This document shows, piece by piece, positions 16,414 to 24,346 of a stretch of DNA of 64,000 nt. The stretch is taken from contig JAJZVM010000004.1 in NCBI GenBank assembly GCA_021845645.1, forward strand, positions 97,077-161,076, read 5' to 3'. The notes under the pieces are model-generated. The model was not told where the DNA came from and made no database searches. It saw only the letters and a program-made list of their open reading frames with translations. The DNA comes from Bacillota bacterium. Its GTDB lineage: Bacteria > Bacillota_E > JAJZYS01 > JAJYTV01. Numbering within the stretch: the stretch's first letter is position 1; each line of letters begins with the position of its first letter. The translations under genes and the position numbers were made by a program.

Positions 16414-16446
16414 GCAGGCGGGAGACCTCGAGCGTCTCCCGCCTGC
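16414..16446 (-). terminator. Hairpin ending the sigma/anti-sigma operon
   Basis: GCAGGCGGGAGAC (16414-16426) and its exact complement (16434-16446) with a 7-base loop. It lies 13 bases after the stop of the duplicated secreted protein and before the ABC ATPase start. The T-run is absent; stem strength makes termination likely. Confidence 0.7.
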
Positions 16447-16458
16447 ACGCCCCGGACG

Positions 16459-17481
16459 CTAGTGGGACAGGTGCATCGCGAGGCCGTTGCCGCTCTCTTT
16501 CGGCACGGCCGCCGACGCGGCGAGCCCATGGCCGGTCCAGCGGTAGGTGACATCCTCACTGGGCAGCGACGGTGCAACCATCGGGTCCTGCGGCCGGTAG
16601 CGCCAGAACCGCACGGTGACGTAGTCCGTGCCGGAGCCGACGATCTGGAGCTGCGCCGCCTCCTCGCCAAGGTTCGGCAGCGTTGCGAGGCGCATCGAAC
16701 CGATGAGGGTCCTGTCGTGCCAGAAGAGCACCATCTGACCGTAGCCGTCGGCGGTGGGCCAGCGGACGGCCGGCACCGCCGTCAGGGTGCCGCCGAAACC
16801 GTCCGGAACCGTCACGATCTTGCCGAACGGCTGCAGGTGCTCGCCCGTGGGCCCCTTCGCGCTGCCCTCGACGGCCGCCTGCATCACCGTAAGGACGTCG
16901 GAACGCGTGAGGCCCAGGCCGGCCAGGCGCATGCCGAGGCCGTCGCCGCTGTCCTGCGGCACCGCGGCGGACGCCTGCAGCCCACTCCCGTTCCAGCGGT
17001 AGGTAACGTCGGCAGGCGGCAGCGACGGCTTGTACATCGGATCCTGCGGCCGGTAACGCCAGAACCGCACGGTGACGTAGTCCGTTCCCCAGGCGACGAT
17101 CTGGAGCTGCGAGGACTCCTCCCCGAGGTTCGGCAACGCCGCGAGGCGGTCCGATCCGATCAGCGTCCGGTCGTGCCAGAAGAGCACGAGCTGGCCATAG
17201 CCGTCGGCGCTCGGAAAGCGGGCGACCGGCACTGCGGTCAAGGTGCCTCCAGATCCGTCGGAAACCGTGACGATCCTGCCGTCGAGCGCGAGGTGTTCGC
17301 CGGTCGCCGCAGCGCGGCTCGTCTCCTGCGCCGCTCCGAGCACGCGCAGCACCTCGGAGCGCGCGAGCGCATGCGCGGGCGCGGCGGCCGCCACGGCGGC
17401 CGGAAGCGACACCAGGCCCAGCAGCATGGCACAAGCGCTCAGCAGACCCGCAAGCTTCAGGCGGCTATGCACTCTTGCCAC
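16459..17481 (-). CDS. Secreted protein with two tandem LppP/LprE-like repeats
   Basis: A 340-residue exported protein. The first 38 residues are a signal peptide (basic start, hydrophobic core GLLSACAMLLGLVSLPAAV, Ala-rich cleavage region). The rest is two copies of one unit, about 41-187 and 193-339, period 152 residues, sharing TGEHL, GGTLTAVP, ADGYGQ, VLFWHDRTLIGS, LPNLGEE and TDYVTVRFWRYRPQDPM. The pattern resembles the actinobacterial LppP/LprE lipoprotein family, though no lipobox cysteine is seen. GTG 17481 has AAGGAG upstream. Third gene of the sigma/anti-sigma operon, so probably part of its envelope-stress output. Function unknown. Confidence 0.75.
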   Translation of the reverse strand: MARVHSRLKLAGLLSACAMLLGLVSLPAAVAAAAPAHALARSEVLRVLGAAQETSRAAATGEHLALDGRIVTVSDGSGGTLTAVPVARFPSADGYGQLVLFWHDRTLIGSDRLAALPNLGEESSQLQIVAWGTDYVTVRFWRYRPQDPMYKPSLPPADVTYRWNGSGLQASAAVPQDSGDGLGMRLAGLGLTRSDVLTVMQAAVEGSAKGPTGEHLQPFGKIVTVPDGFGGTLTAVPAVRWPTADGYGQMVLFWHDRTLIGSMRLATLPNLGEEAAQLQIVGSGTDYVTVRFWRYRPQDPMVAPSLPSEDVTYRWTGHGLAASAAVPKESGNGLAMHLSH

Positions 17482-17514
17482 CGGGACACTCCTTCTTTGT
17501 CACGCCCGCATCCG

Positions 17515-18618
17515 TCAGTTGAGGGACTCAGCGATCGCCAGGAGCTCCTGGCGCCCGAGCGTGCCGGCCACGCCGTACACGTAGCCGCCGGACGTCCAGA
17601 CGACGACGCCGGCCTTCCCGCCGGCCTCCTGCACCCAGAGCCCCTGCGCCGAGCCGATCGTCACCGGCGCCGACGTGGCCTGTCCCATGGGGACGGGAAT
17701 CGGCATCGTGCGGGCGGGATCGGCGATGGCGCGGATCTCGGTGGAGAGCTCAGGGGAGACGCCAGGCAGCGAGAGGACGTAGTCCTCGATCTCCGTGACC
17801 GTCGCGCCGGTGGAGAATACCTGGGGCACCGGCGCCTCGGCCACCACCAGCAGCGGGAAGCTGCGCGCCTGCCCGAGCTGCGCGGCAGGGCTGCCATAGC
17901 TGAACACCGCGGCAGGGCCGGTCGTGACGCTGAGGACGCTCCCCGACAGGTCGCCCGGCATCGGCGGCAGCTGCAGGTGATGCTGCGCCGCGTATGCGGC
18001 AAGCTTGCGCTGGCTCAGGGTGAGGCTCTCTGTCCCGCGGGCGAGGACGGCGTAGGTCGGGTCAGGCAGGCCTCTCGGCAGCGAGCCGGGCACGGCGGCC
18101 TGGAACCCCACAGCCGCCCGCAGCGCCGCGAGGGTGGGCTCCGCCGTCAGGCGGCTGCTGCCGCTCTGCTGAAGGCTGCCGAGGCTGCTGAGGTGCAGGA
18201 TGCTCTTGGCCTGCCCCGGCGCCACCGGGACTGCCGTGAAGTGCTCCGGTTCGAAGATGAGCAGGAGGCTGCGCGCATAGCCGCCGGCCGGCGTCGCGCT
18301 CAGCAGGGCGACCAGCGCCGCGACGCCCGCCACGCCTGCCGCCCAGCGCGTGCCGCCCTGGGACCTGGGCCGACGCAGGCCGATGCCCGCCGGGCGCCCT
18401 AGGGACTGAAGCTGGCGCTGCCGGGCAAGAGCCGCATCGGCGGCGTCCGGCGCGTCCGGCGAGGCGAGAAGCCGCCGGGTGGTCTCGCGCAGGTCCTGCA
18501 TCGCAGAAAGGCGCTGCTGGCAGTGGTCGCAACCGGCGACATGCCGGCGCAACGGTTCACGGACCGCCCAATCCTCGTCGAGCAGCCGCCGCAGGCTGCC
18601 GTCACTCGCGTGACGCAT
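17515..18618 (-). CDS. Membrane anti-sigma factor with zinc-finger motif
   Basis: A 367-residue protein. The N-terminus has the ZAS motif H26-x3-C30-x2-C33 (HVAGCDHC), which holds the ECF sigma factor. One membrane segment follows at about 92-108 (WAAGVAGVAALVALLSA), leaving a 250-residue extracytoplasmic sensor part rich in beta-type sequence with no motif I can name. Its ATG (18618) lies inside the end of the sigma gene (17-base overlap) behind AAAGGAG, a usual arrangement for equal synthesis. It should sequester the sigma factor until an envelope signal releases it. Confidence 0.88.
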   Translation of the reverse strand: MRHASDGSLRRLLDEDWAVREPLRRHVAGCDHCQQRLSAMQDLRETTRRLLASPDAPDAADAALARQRQLQSLGRPAGIGLRRPRSQGGTRWAAGVAGVAALVALLSATPAGGYARSLLLIFEPEHFTAVPVAPGQAKSILHLSSLGSLQQSGSSRLTAEPTLAALRAAVGFQAAVPGSLPRGLPDPTYAVLARGTESLTLSQRKLAAYAAQHHLQLPPMPGDLSGSVLSVTTGPAAVFSYGSPAAQLGQARSFPLLVVAEAPVPQVFSTGATVTEIEDYVLSLPGVSPELSTEIRAIADPARTMPIPVPMGQATSAPVTIGSAQGLWVQEAGGKAGVVVWTSGGYVYGVAGTLGRQELLAIAESLN

Positions 18619-19135
18619 GGTCCATCTCCTTTCGCAGGCGCAGCTCGGCGCGCCTGAGGCGCGTGCCGATCTGTCCGACCCTGACGCCCATCGCTTGCGC
18701 GATCTCGTTGTAGCTGAGGCCGCTGTAGCGCAGCGCAAGCAGCGTGGCCTGGGCCTCGCCGAGGCGGCCCAGCGCGGAGCGCACCGCCCGGATCTCCTCG
18801 CGGGCCGCGGCGAGCTCGCCCGGATCCGGCGCGCTCGCCACGGTCAGCCGCGCCTCGCGCTCCTCTCTCTGCCGTCGCCGCCCTTCGCCGCGCACCGCGT
18901 TGAGCGCCCCGTGCGCGGCGGCCCGGTAGAGCCAGGAGGCCGGCCGCTCAGGCAGTGCGTCGCCGAAGCGGCGGTAGAAGGCGAGGAAGACTTCCTGCGC
19001 CACTTCCTCGCTGCGCGACGCGCTGTGCGTGATCTGCTGCGCGATGCGCGCCACGCGTGGCCATTCGCTGACGAACAGGTCGTCGAACGCCTCGGGCTGC
19101 CGCGCGGGCGGCGAGCCGGTCTCGTCCAGCGCCAT
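18602..19135 (-). CDS. ECF-type RNA polymerase sigma factor
   Basis: A 177-residue sigma factor with only regions 2 and 4. Region 2 is VFLAFYRRFGDALPERPASWLYRAA (the -10 binding part); region 4 ends in RYSGLSYNEIAQAMGVRVGQIGTRLRRA, a clear helix-turn-helix for the -35 element. The linker is short. GTG 19141 is in frame but overlaps the GGAGG ribosome site, so ATG 19135 is chosen. It overlaps the anti-sigma gene by 17 bases. The operon probably controls itself through the promoter-like sequence upstream. Confidence 0.93.
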   Translation of the reverse strand: MALDETGSPPARQPEAFDDLFVSEWPRVARIAQQITHSASRSEEVAQEVFLAFYRRFGDALPERPASWLYRAAAHGALNAVRGEGRRRQREEREARLTVASAPDPGELAAAREEIRAVRSALGRLGEAQATLLALRYSGLSYNEIAQAMGVRVGQIGTRLRRAELRLRKEMDHASRE

Positions 19136-19155
19136 GGACACCTCCGCTGTCGCCC

Positions 19156-19194
19156 CCTTCGCTCGTTAAGCACCGGCGAAGGCAGATTTGTGAC
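19156..19194 (-). promoter_or_regulatory. Possible ECF promoter and inverted repeat before the sigma operon
   Basis: On the minus strand GTCACAAA (19194-19187) resembles ECF -35 elements and is followed by CTTAACGA (19170-19163). The region also holds CCTTCGC (19156-19162) and GCGAAGG (19176-19182), a 7-base inverted repeat that could end the upstream GNAT transcript or bind a regulator. Assignment is by resemblance only. Confidence 0.3.
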
Positions 19195-19221
19195 GGTATG
19201 CGGCTTGAGAAGAAGGCGCGG

Positions 19222-20019
19222 TCAGTCCGAGCCGCCGCGGCTGGCGGCGGCTGGCTTGTGCAGGTGGGCCTGTGCCCAGGCGAGGAGCTGAAAGCCGTGC
19301 TTCTCCACGATCGGACGGCTCATCGCACTGGCGTCGATCGTGAGGTAGCGCATACGGCGCGCGATGGCCTCCTGCACCCGCACCGCGAGCAGTGCCGTAT
19401 AAAAGCCCCGTCCGCGGCTGCCGGGCAGCGTGGCACCGCCCCAGAGGCTCGCGAAGCTGCTTCGTTGCGGAAAATGGATGCGCCCTGCGCACACCGGCTC
19501 GTCGCCGTCGTAGACGGCATACACGCTGAGCCGCTGCGGATCGGTGCGCAGCATGTGACCGAGCCGCGCCTCGAGTTCCAGGTGCTCGCCGGGCCAGACG
19601 GCCTCGCGCACCTGCGTGACGTCGCCGAGGTCCTCGGGTGCCGTGATCCGGCGCACCGCCGCGGGTACCGGCCCGAGCAGGGCCGGCGGTGCCTCGCCGA
19701 GATCGAGCACCATGATCGCCTCGCGCTCGTCGGCCGTGAAGCCGTGGTCCAGGAGGCGCCGGGACAGGTCTGCGGGCAGGTCGTGGTCGTAGAGTTTCCA
19801 TTCGAACGTGTGGCCGAGCGCATCGAAGTATGCGATCTCGCGCCGGATCACCGCGTCGGCCTGCGCGGCGTCGAGCTGCGCGTAGATGACCGCGCTCGAC
19901 GTGCCGCGCAGATCGACGAGGCGCACGACACCTGGCGCCTCCTCGCGCCGCATGCCGAGCTCCTCGGTCTCGCGGCGCTCGTCCCGGTCGTAGAGCCTGA
20001 GTACCTCCGGGATGTCCAT
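19222..20019 (-). CDS. GNAT-family N-acetyltransferase
   Basis: A 265-residue two-part protein. The N-terminal half (1-125) has a degenerate GNAT-like pattern (AVIYAQLDAAQADAVIRREI). The C-terminal half carries the acetyl-CoA binding motif A: LWGGATLPGSRGRGFYTALL, with the pyrophosphate loop SRGRGF, followed by VRVQEAIARRMRYLTID and the late motif PIVEKHGFQ. It transfers an acetyl group from acetyl-CoA to an unknown amine. It stands alone on the minus strand just upstream of the sigma operon and may be co-transcribed with it, but an 80-base gap with an inverted repeat separates them. Confidence 0.85.
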   Translation of the reverse strand: MDIPEVLRLYDRDERRETEELGMRREEAPGVVRLVDLRGTSSAVIYAQLDAAQADAVIRREIAYFDALGHTFEWKLYDHDLPADLSRRLLDHGFTADEREAIMVLDLGEAPPALLGPVPAAVRRITAPEDLGDVTQVREAVWPGEHLELEARLGHMLRTDPQRLSVYAVYDGDEPVCAGRIHFPQRSSFASLWGGATLPGSRGRGFYTALLAVRVQEAIARRMRYLTIDASAMSRPIVEKHGFQLLAWAQAHLHKPAAASRGGSD

Positions 20020-20229
20020 CTCCGCACCTCACAATGATTGACGCCAGAGTTCGTGGCGCAGACTCGTGCATGGTCGGTCGGCGGCCCGCCGGTCCCGTGC
20101 ATCCATCCTACCATGCGCCGCATGGGGCCTCGCGCGGCGGGGCGGCAGGGGAGCACCGCCGCGGCGTGGAAGGGACAGGCCCGGATCCGCCGCCGCTCGA
20201 TCCAGGATGCGTGAAGGCAGGTAGCATCG

Positions 20230-21387
20230 ATGCCAGGTCCAAGCAGCCGTTTCGTGCACACGGGCTTCGAGCGCGATCCCGCGACCGGGGCGCTGACACC
20301 CGCCGTCTATCGGGCCGTGAGCTTCCACCACGAGGATCCCGAGAGGCCCCTCCGCTGGGACTACTCGCGATCTGGCAACCCCACCCGCGACGCCCTGGAA
20401 GGCGCCATCGCCGCCCTCGAAGGCGGCGTGCGCGGCTTCGCGTTCGCTTCAGGCAACCAGGCGATCACTGCGGCGTTCCTGCTGTTCGCAGCGGGAGACC
20501 ACCTGATCGTGACGGCGGACTGCCAGGGCGGGACCCAGAGGCTCGTGCGCGCGGTCCTGAGCCGCTTCGGCCTCACGGTCAGCTACGTCAACACCGACGA
20601 TCTCGACGCGGTGCGCCAGGCGGTGCGGCCCGAGACCAAGGCGGTGCTCGTCGAGAACTTCTCGAACCCCTTCCTGCGCGTAAGCGATATCGCGGCACTC
20701 GCCGAACTCGCGCACCACCAGGGCATCCGGCTGATCGTCGACAACACCTTCCTGACCCCCTACCTGCAGGCACCGCTCGAACTCGGCGCCGATCTCGTCC
20801 TGCACAGCGCCACGAAGATGATCGCGGGCCACGGCGACGTCACGGCCGGCCTCGCCGCGACGGCCGACCAGGAACTCGCCCGGTCCCTCTACACCGTGCA
20901 GAACGCCACCGGCGGCATGCTCTCACCGGATGACAGCTACCAGGTCCTGCGCGGCCTGCACACCTTGCCGCTGCGGATGGAGCGGGCGCAGGCGACCGCT
21001 CTCGGCCTGGCCGAGTGGCTCCTCGCGCAGCCTGAGGTGATGGAGATCCACTATCCGGGTCTCGAGGAGGACCCCGGTCACCGCACGGCGGCAGGCACCG
21101 CGCGCGGCTTCGGCAACATGGTCACCGTGCGTCTCGAGGATGCGCGGCTCGTGGCGCCCATGGCCCGCCAGCTGGGCATGATCAGGGTCGGCGCGGGATT
21201 CGGCGGACCCGAGACCGCCATCTCGCTGCCCGAGCTGCACTGCCACGCGGCTTTGACCGCGTCGGAACGGCAGGAAAGGCGCCTGACGGGCGAGATCCTG
21301 CGCTTCTCCGTCGGTCTCGAGGATCTCGCCGACATCGAAGGAGATCTGCGTCAGGCGCTCGATCGGGCCGCCGCACAGATTCAGTAG
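20230..21387 (+). CDS. Cystathionine gamma-synthase/lyase family PLP enzyme
   Basis: A 385-residue Cys/Met-metabolism PLP enzyme. WDYSRSGNPTR carries the Tyr/Arg pair that contacts the neighbouring subunit's cofactor, FASGNQAI the phosphate loop, IVDNTF the ring aspartate, and HSATKMIAGHGDVTAG the PLP lysine. The family makes or cleaves cystathionine. Its stop overlaps by 7 bases the stop of a convergent cystathionine beta-synthase-like gene; the pair resembles Bacillus mccA/mccB (reverse transsulfuration), so lyase activity is favoured over synthase. Specificity cannot be settled by eye. The start ATG has a weak GGCAGG site. Confidence 0.88.
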   Translation: MPGPSSRFVHTGFERDPATGALTPAVYRAVSFHHEDPERPLRWDYSRSGNPTRDALEGAIAALEGGVRGFAFASGNQAITAAFLLFAAGDHLIVTADCQGGTQRLVRAVLSRFGLTVSYVNTDDLDAVRQAVRPETKAVLVENFSNPFLRVSDIAALAELAHHQGIRLIVDNTFLTPYLQAPLELGADLVLHSATKMIAGHGDVTAGLAATADQELARSLYTVQNATGGMLSPDDSYQVLRGLHTLPLRMERAQATALGLAEWLLAQPEVMEIHYPGLEEDPGHRTAAGTARGFGNMVTVRLEDARLVAPMARQLGMIRVGAGFGGPETAISLPELHCHAALTASERQERRLTGEILRFSVGLEDLADIEGDLRQALDRAAAQIQ

Positions 21388-22286
21388 ATGTTGCAGCTCA
21401 GGTAGCGCTCCGAGCTGTCGACGAAGATCGTCGCGACGTTGCCAAAGGCAAGCCGGCTCGCCTGGCGCAGCGCCGCGACGTACGCGGCACCCGAGGACGA
21501 CCCGACCAGCAGTCCGCACTCGCGCCCAAGCCGCCCGACGGCCGCGAAGGCGTCCTCGTCGGCCACCGTCTCGATCTCGTCGACGAGGGACAGGTCGAGC
21601 GTCTTCGGCACGAAGTCGTTGCCGATGCCCTCGACGCGATGGCGCCCTGCGGGACCGCCAGCGAACACGGACCCTTCCGGCTGCACCAGGACCACCTTGA
21701 CGCCTGGCCTCTGCTCCTTGAGATAGCGGGCGACGCCGGTCAGGGTGCCGCCCGTGCCCGCGCCCGCCACCAGCACGTCGATGCGACCGTCCAGCTGTTC
21801 ATAGAGTTCCGGGCCGGTCGAGCGGTAATGCGCGTCGGGGTTGTCCTGGTTCTCGAACTGCTGCGGCACGTAGCCGCCGCACTCTCTCGCCAGGCGGTGC
21901 GCTTCATCGATCGCCGCGGCCATGCCGCCGTCGCGCGGCGTGTTCACGATCTCGCCGCCCAGGGCGCGCATCAGGGCCTGCTTCTCCTTGGAGAAGTGCT
22001 CCGGAACCACCAGGACGACCCGGATGCCGCGCCCGATCGCGGCGAGCGCGAGCCCGATGCCGGTGTTGCCGGCGGTCGGCTCGACCACCGTGCCGCCCGG
22101 CTTCAGCCGGCCATCCTTGAGGGCGGTCTCGATCAGGTACCGCCCGAGCCTGTCCTTGACGCTGCCGCCGGGGTTGAACATCTCGAGCTTGGCGTATAGG
22201 TGTACCTTTGGGCTCAGTTCCTGCGGATGGAGTTCCATGACGGGTGTCCGGCCGATCAAATCGAGGACGCTCTGTGCGACGTCCAA
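21381..22286 (-). CDS. Cysteine synthase / cystathionine beta-synthase-like PLP enzyme
   Basis: A 301-residue fold-type II PLP enzyme. IGRTPVMEL opens the fold, KLEMFNPGGSVKDRLG holds the PLP lysine, EPTAGNTGIGLAL is the substrate (asparagine) loop, and GAGTGGTLTGVARYLKE binds cofactor phosphate. It joins homocysteine or sulfide with an activated serine; the context beside a gamma-lyase-like gene fits an MccA-type role. TTG 22286 is the start: GGAGGTG lies six bases upstream. TTG 22334 would add 16 residues with no ribosome site. The CBS regulatory domain is absent. Confidence 0.9.
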   Translation of the reverse strand: MDVAQSVLDLIGRTPVMELHPQELSPKVHLYAKLEMFNPGGSVKDRLGRYLIETALKDGRLKPGGTVVEPTAGNTGIGLALAAIGRGIRVVLVVPEHFSKEKQALMRALGGEIVNTPRDGGMAAAIDEAHRLARECGGYVPQQFENQDNPDAHYRSTGPELYEQLDGRIDVLVAGAGTGGTLTGVARYLKEQRPGVKVVLVQPEGSVFAGGPAGRHRVEGIGNDFVPKTLDLSLVDEIETVADEDAFAAVGRLGRECGLLVGSSSGAAYVAALRQASRLAFGNVATIFVDSSERYLSCNIY

Positions 22287-22415
22287 AGAGCCACCTCCAG
22301 CTTGCTCCAGGAAGGTTTGGGCCTGTCCATGCAACGCCCGGAGGCTGCGCGCCTCCCGTGCCTATGATAGCCTCTTGCTCGAGCATGCGGCACGACCGCG
22401 AAAGGAGATTTCCAT

Positions 22416-23084
22416 ATGCAGGTGACTTGGTACGGCCAGGCGGCCTTCCTCCTGGAGGCCCTGGAGGGCAGCGTCCTGGTGGATCCGTTCGCAGCCGTGT
22501 CGCCACGCGCGGGCATGGTCTTCGACTACCCGCCGCTGCCGCGTCTCGCGCCGGACCTCGTCCTGATCACGCACGAGCACTTCGACCACAACGGTCTGCA
22601 GGCGCTCGGGGAGCCCACGATGACGATCCGCTCCACGGCCGGCCGCTTCGAGACGCCGGTCGGGGAGGTTCTGGCGGTGGCCGGCGAGCACGACGACGTG
22701 GCAGGCACCCGGCGCGGACCGAACAGCATCTTCCGTCTGACGCTGGACGGTCTCAGGATCGCCCACTTCGGCGACTTCGGCCAGACGGCTCTCAGGGCGG
22801 AGCAGCTCGGGCAGATCGGCCCCGTGGACCTAGTGTTCCTGCCGGTCGGCGCAGGGCCGACGATCGGTCCCGCGGCCGCCTTCGCGATCGCCAGGGCCCT
22901 CGAGGCCCGCTACGTCGTGCCGATGCACTACCGCACGCCCGCCGTCAACTTCCTTGAGCCGGTCGAGCCGTTCCTGGCCCTCTGGCAGGACGTCCTCACG
23001 CTCGAGGGCCCGAGCTTCGACAGCCGGGCCCTGCCGGCGACATCTCCGCTCTGCGTCGTGCCGAAGCCGCCCCTCAGATCCTAG
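22416..23084 (+). CDS. Metallo-beta-lactamase-fold metal-dependent hydrolase
   Basis: A 222-residue protein of the UPF0173/UlaG-like branch. The metal motif THEHFDHN (HxHxDH) is at about 53-60; further ligands are the histidine in AHFGDFGQ, and the PMHYRTPA loop near the end. It starts with MQVTWYGQAAFLLE, the usual first strand. Members hydrolyse esters, lactones or phosphoesters; substrate unknown. AAAGGAG before the ATG gives a firm start. It stands alone between the divergent beta-synthase gene and pstS. Confidence 0.88.
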   Translation: MQVTWYGQAAFLLEALEGSVLVDPFAAVSPRAGMVFDYPPLPRLAPDLVLITHEHFDHNGLQALGEPTMTIRSTAGRFETPVGEVLAVAGEHDDVAGTRRGPNSIFRLTLDGLRIAHFGDFGQTALRAEQLGQIGPVDLVFLPVGAGPTIGPAAAFAIARALEARYVVPMHYRTPAVNFLEPVEPFLALWQDVLTLEGPSFDSRALPATSPLCVVPKPPLRS

Positions 23085-23096
23085 CGCAACACAATC

Positions 23097-23129
23097 TTCG
23101 CGAACTTTTCGCGGAATCTTCAGCGGACA
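23097..23129 (+). promoter_or_regulatory. Pho-box-like array: three 11-bp direct repeats
   Basis: TTCGCGAACTT (23097), TTCGCGGAATC (23108) and TTCAGCGGACA (23119) follow each other with an exact 11-base step. PhoP-type regulators bind such 11-base tandem half-sites. The array ends four bases before TACGCT (23134-23139), a possible -10 element, and the gene behind it is a phosphate-binding protein, as expected for a Pho-controlled promoter. Confidence 0.6.
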
Positions 23130-23173
23130 CTCCTACGCTTGGACCGACTCCAATGTCTGAAAGGAGTGTCCGC

Positions 23174-24235
23174 ATGTTAGAGCGCCGGAGCATCCTGGCC
23201 AGCGCCGCACTGTCCCTCGTGGCCATCATCGGGCTGGCAGGCTCCGCGGCCGCAGGCTCCGTCCAGATCACCGAGACCGGCTCGTCGCTGCTATACCCGC
23301 TGTTCCAGGAGTGGGCACCCGCCTACCAGCAGAAGACGGGCGTGCAGATCACACCGCAGTCCACGGGATCCGGCACGGGGATCTCGGACGCGGAGAACGC
23401 CACGGTGAACATCGGCGCATCCGACGCCTACGTCTCGACCGCCCTCGAGGCCCAGCACCCGAACCTCCTGAACATTCCCCTGGCCGTTTCTGCGCAGCAG
23501 GTCATGTACAACCTGCCCGGCCTCAACAAGCGCCACCTCAAGCTGAACGGCCCGGTGCTGGCCGGCATCTACGACGGCCAGATCAAGAACTGGAACGACG
23601 CCGCCATCCGCAAGCTCAACCCAGGCGTCAAGCTGCCGAACCTGCCCGTGGTGCCGATCCACCGCGCGGACGGCTCGGGCGACACCTTCCTCTTCACGCA
23701 GTACCTCAGCTTCACGACACCGAGCTGGAACCACGGTCCGAGCTTCGGCACCTCGATCAGCTGGCCTTCGGTACCCGGCAGCATCAGCGCGACGGGCAAC
23801 CAGGGCATGGTGCAGCAGCTCACCGCATACCAGGGCGGCGTCGCCTACGTCGGCGTCTCGTGGCTGACCCCTGCCCTCAAGGACGGTCTCGGCGAGGCGA
23901 TGGTGGAGAACCGCGCCGGCCAGTTCCTGCTGCCGACGAACCAGACGATCGGCGCGGCGGTTGCCGGCATGGCGAAGCACACGCCGAAGACCGAGCGCAT
24001 CTCGCTGATCTTCTCGGGTGGCAAGAACTCCTACCCGATCATCAACTACGAGTACGCGATCGTGCCGAAGACCCAGCCGAACGCGCAGGTCGCCGCCGCC
24101 GTCAAGGCGTTCCTGCTCTGGGCGGCCGACCCCAAGAACGGCAACTCGCCACAGTACCTCACGCCTGTGCACTTCCTGCCGCTGCCCTCCAACGTCCTGC
24201 CGCTGAGCCGCGCGCAGATCAACGAGATCAACTAG
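23174..24235 (+). CDS. pstS: PstS-like phosphate-binding protein
   Basis: A 353-residue exported solute-binding protein for phosphate uptake. A signal peptide (ILASAALSLVAIIGLAGSAAAG) is followed by ITETGSSLLYPLFQEW and TPQSTGSGTGISD, the Ser/Thr-Gly phosphate loops of PstS, then IHRADGSGDTFLFTQYLS, the Arg/Asp loop. No lipobox is seen. ATG 23174 is chosen because AAAGGAG is directly upstream; ATG 23153 overlaps it. No pstC, pstA or pstB follows, so the permease must be elsewhere. A Pho-box-like array lies upstream and a strong terminator downstream. Confidence 0.93.
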   Translation: MLERRSILASAALSLVAIIGLAGSAAAGSVQITETGSSLLYPLFQEWAPAYQQKTGVQITPQSTGSGTGISDAENATVNIGASDAYVSTALEAQHPNLLNIPLAVSAQQVMYNLPGLNKRHLKLNGPVLAGIYDGQIKNWNDAAIRKLNPGVKLPNLPVVPIHRADGSGDTFLFTQYLSFTTPSWNHGPSFGTSISWPSVPGSISATGNQGMVQQLTAYQGGVAYVGVSWLTPALKDGLGEAMVENRAGQFLLPTNQTIGAAVAGMAKHTPKTERISLIFSGGKNSYPIINYEYAIVPKTQPNAQVAAAVKAFLLWAADPKNGNSPQYLTPVHFLPLPSNVLPLSRAQINEIN

Positions 24236-24254
24236 ACCCCGGTACATTCGCACA

Positions 24255-24290
24255 GGCAGGACCCGGGCCGCAGGAGGCCCGGGTCCTGCC
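24255..24290 (+). terminator. Terminator hairpin after pstS
   Basis: GGCAGGACCCGGGCC (24255-24269) pairs exactly with 24276-24290 around a 6-base loop, 20 bases after the pstS stop, followed by CCGTCTTG. A 15-base perfect GC-rich stem. Confidence 0.8.
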
Positions 24291-24311
24291 CCGTCTTGGC
24301 CTGCCGCTGTG

Positions 24312-24345
24312 TTGCTTCGTTTGCGGCTATGTGTATAATTGATAC
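24312..24345 (+). promoter_or_regulatory. Sigma-A promoter with overlapping operator, leaderless marR start
   Basis: TTGCTT (24312-24317), a 16-base spacer and a consensus TATAAT (24334-24339). The ATG follows seven bases after the -10 box with no ribosome site between, so transcription should begin at or next to the start codon. GTATAATTGATAC (24333-24345) is an inverted repeat (GTAT...ATAC) covering the -10 box, a natural site for autorepression by the MarR protein. Confidence 0.65.
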
Positions 24346-24346
24346 C

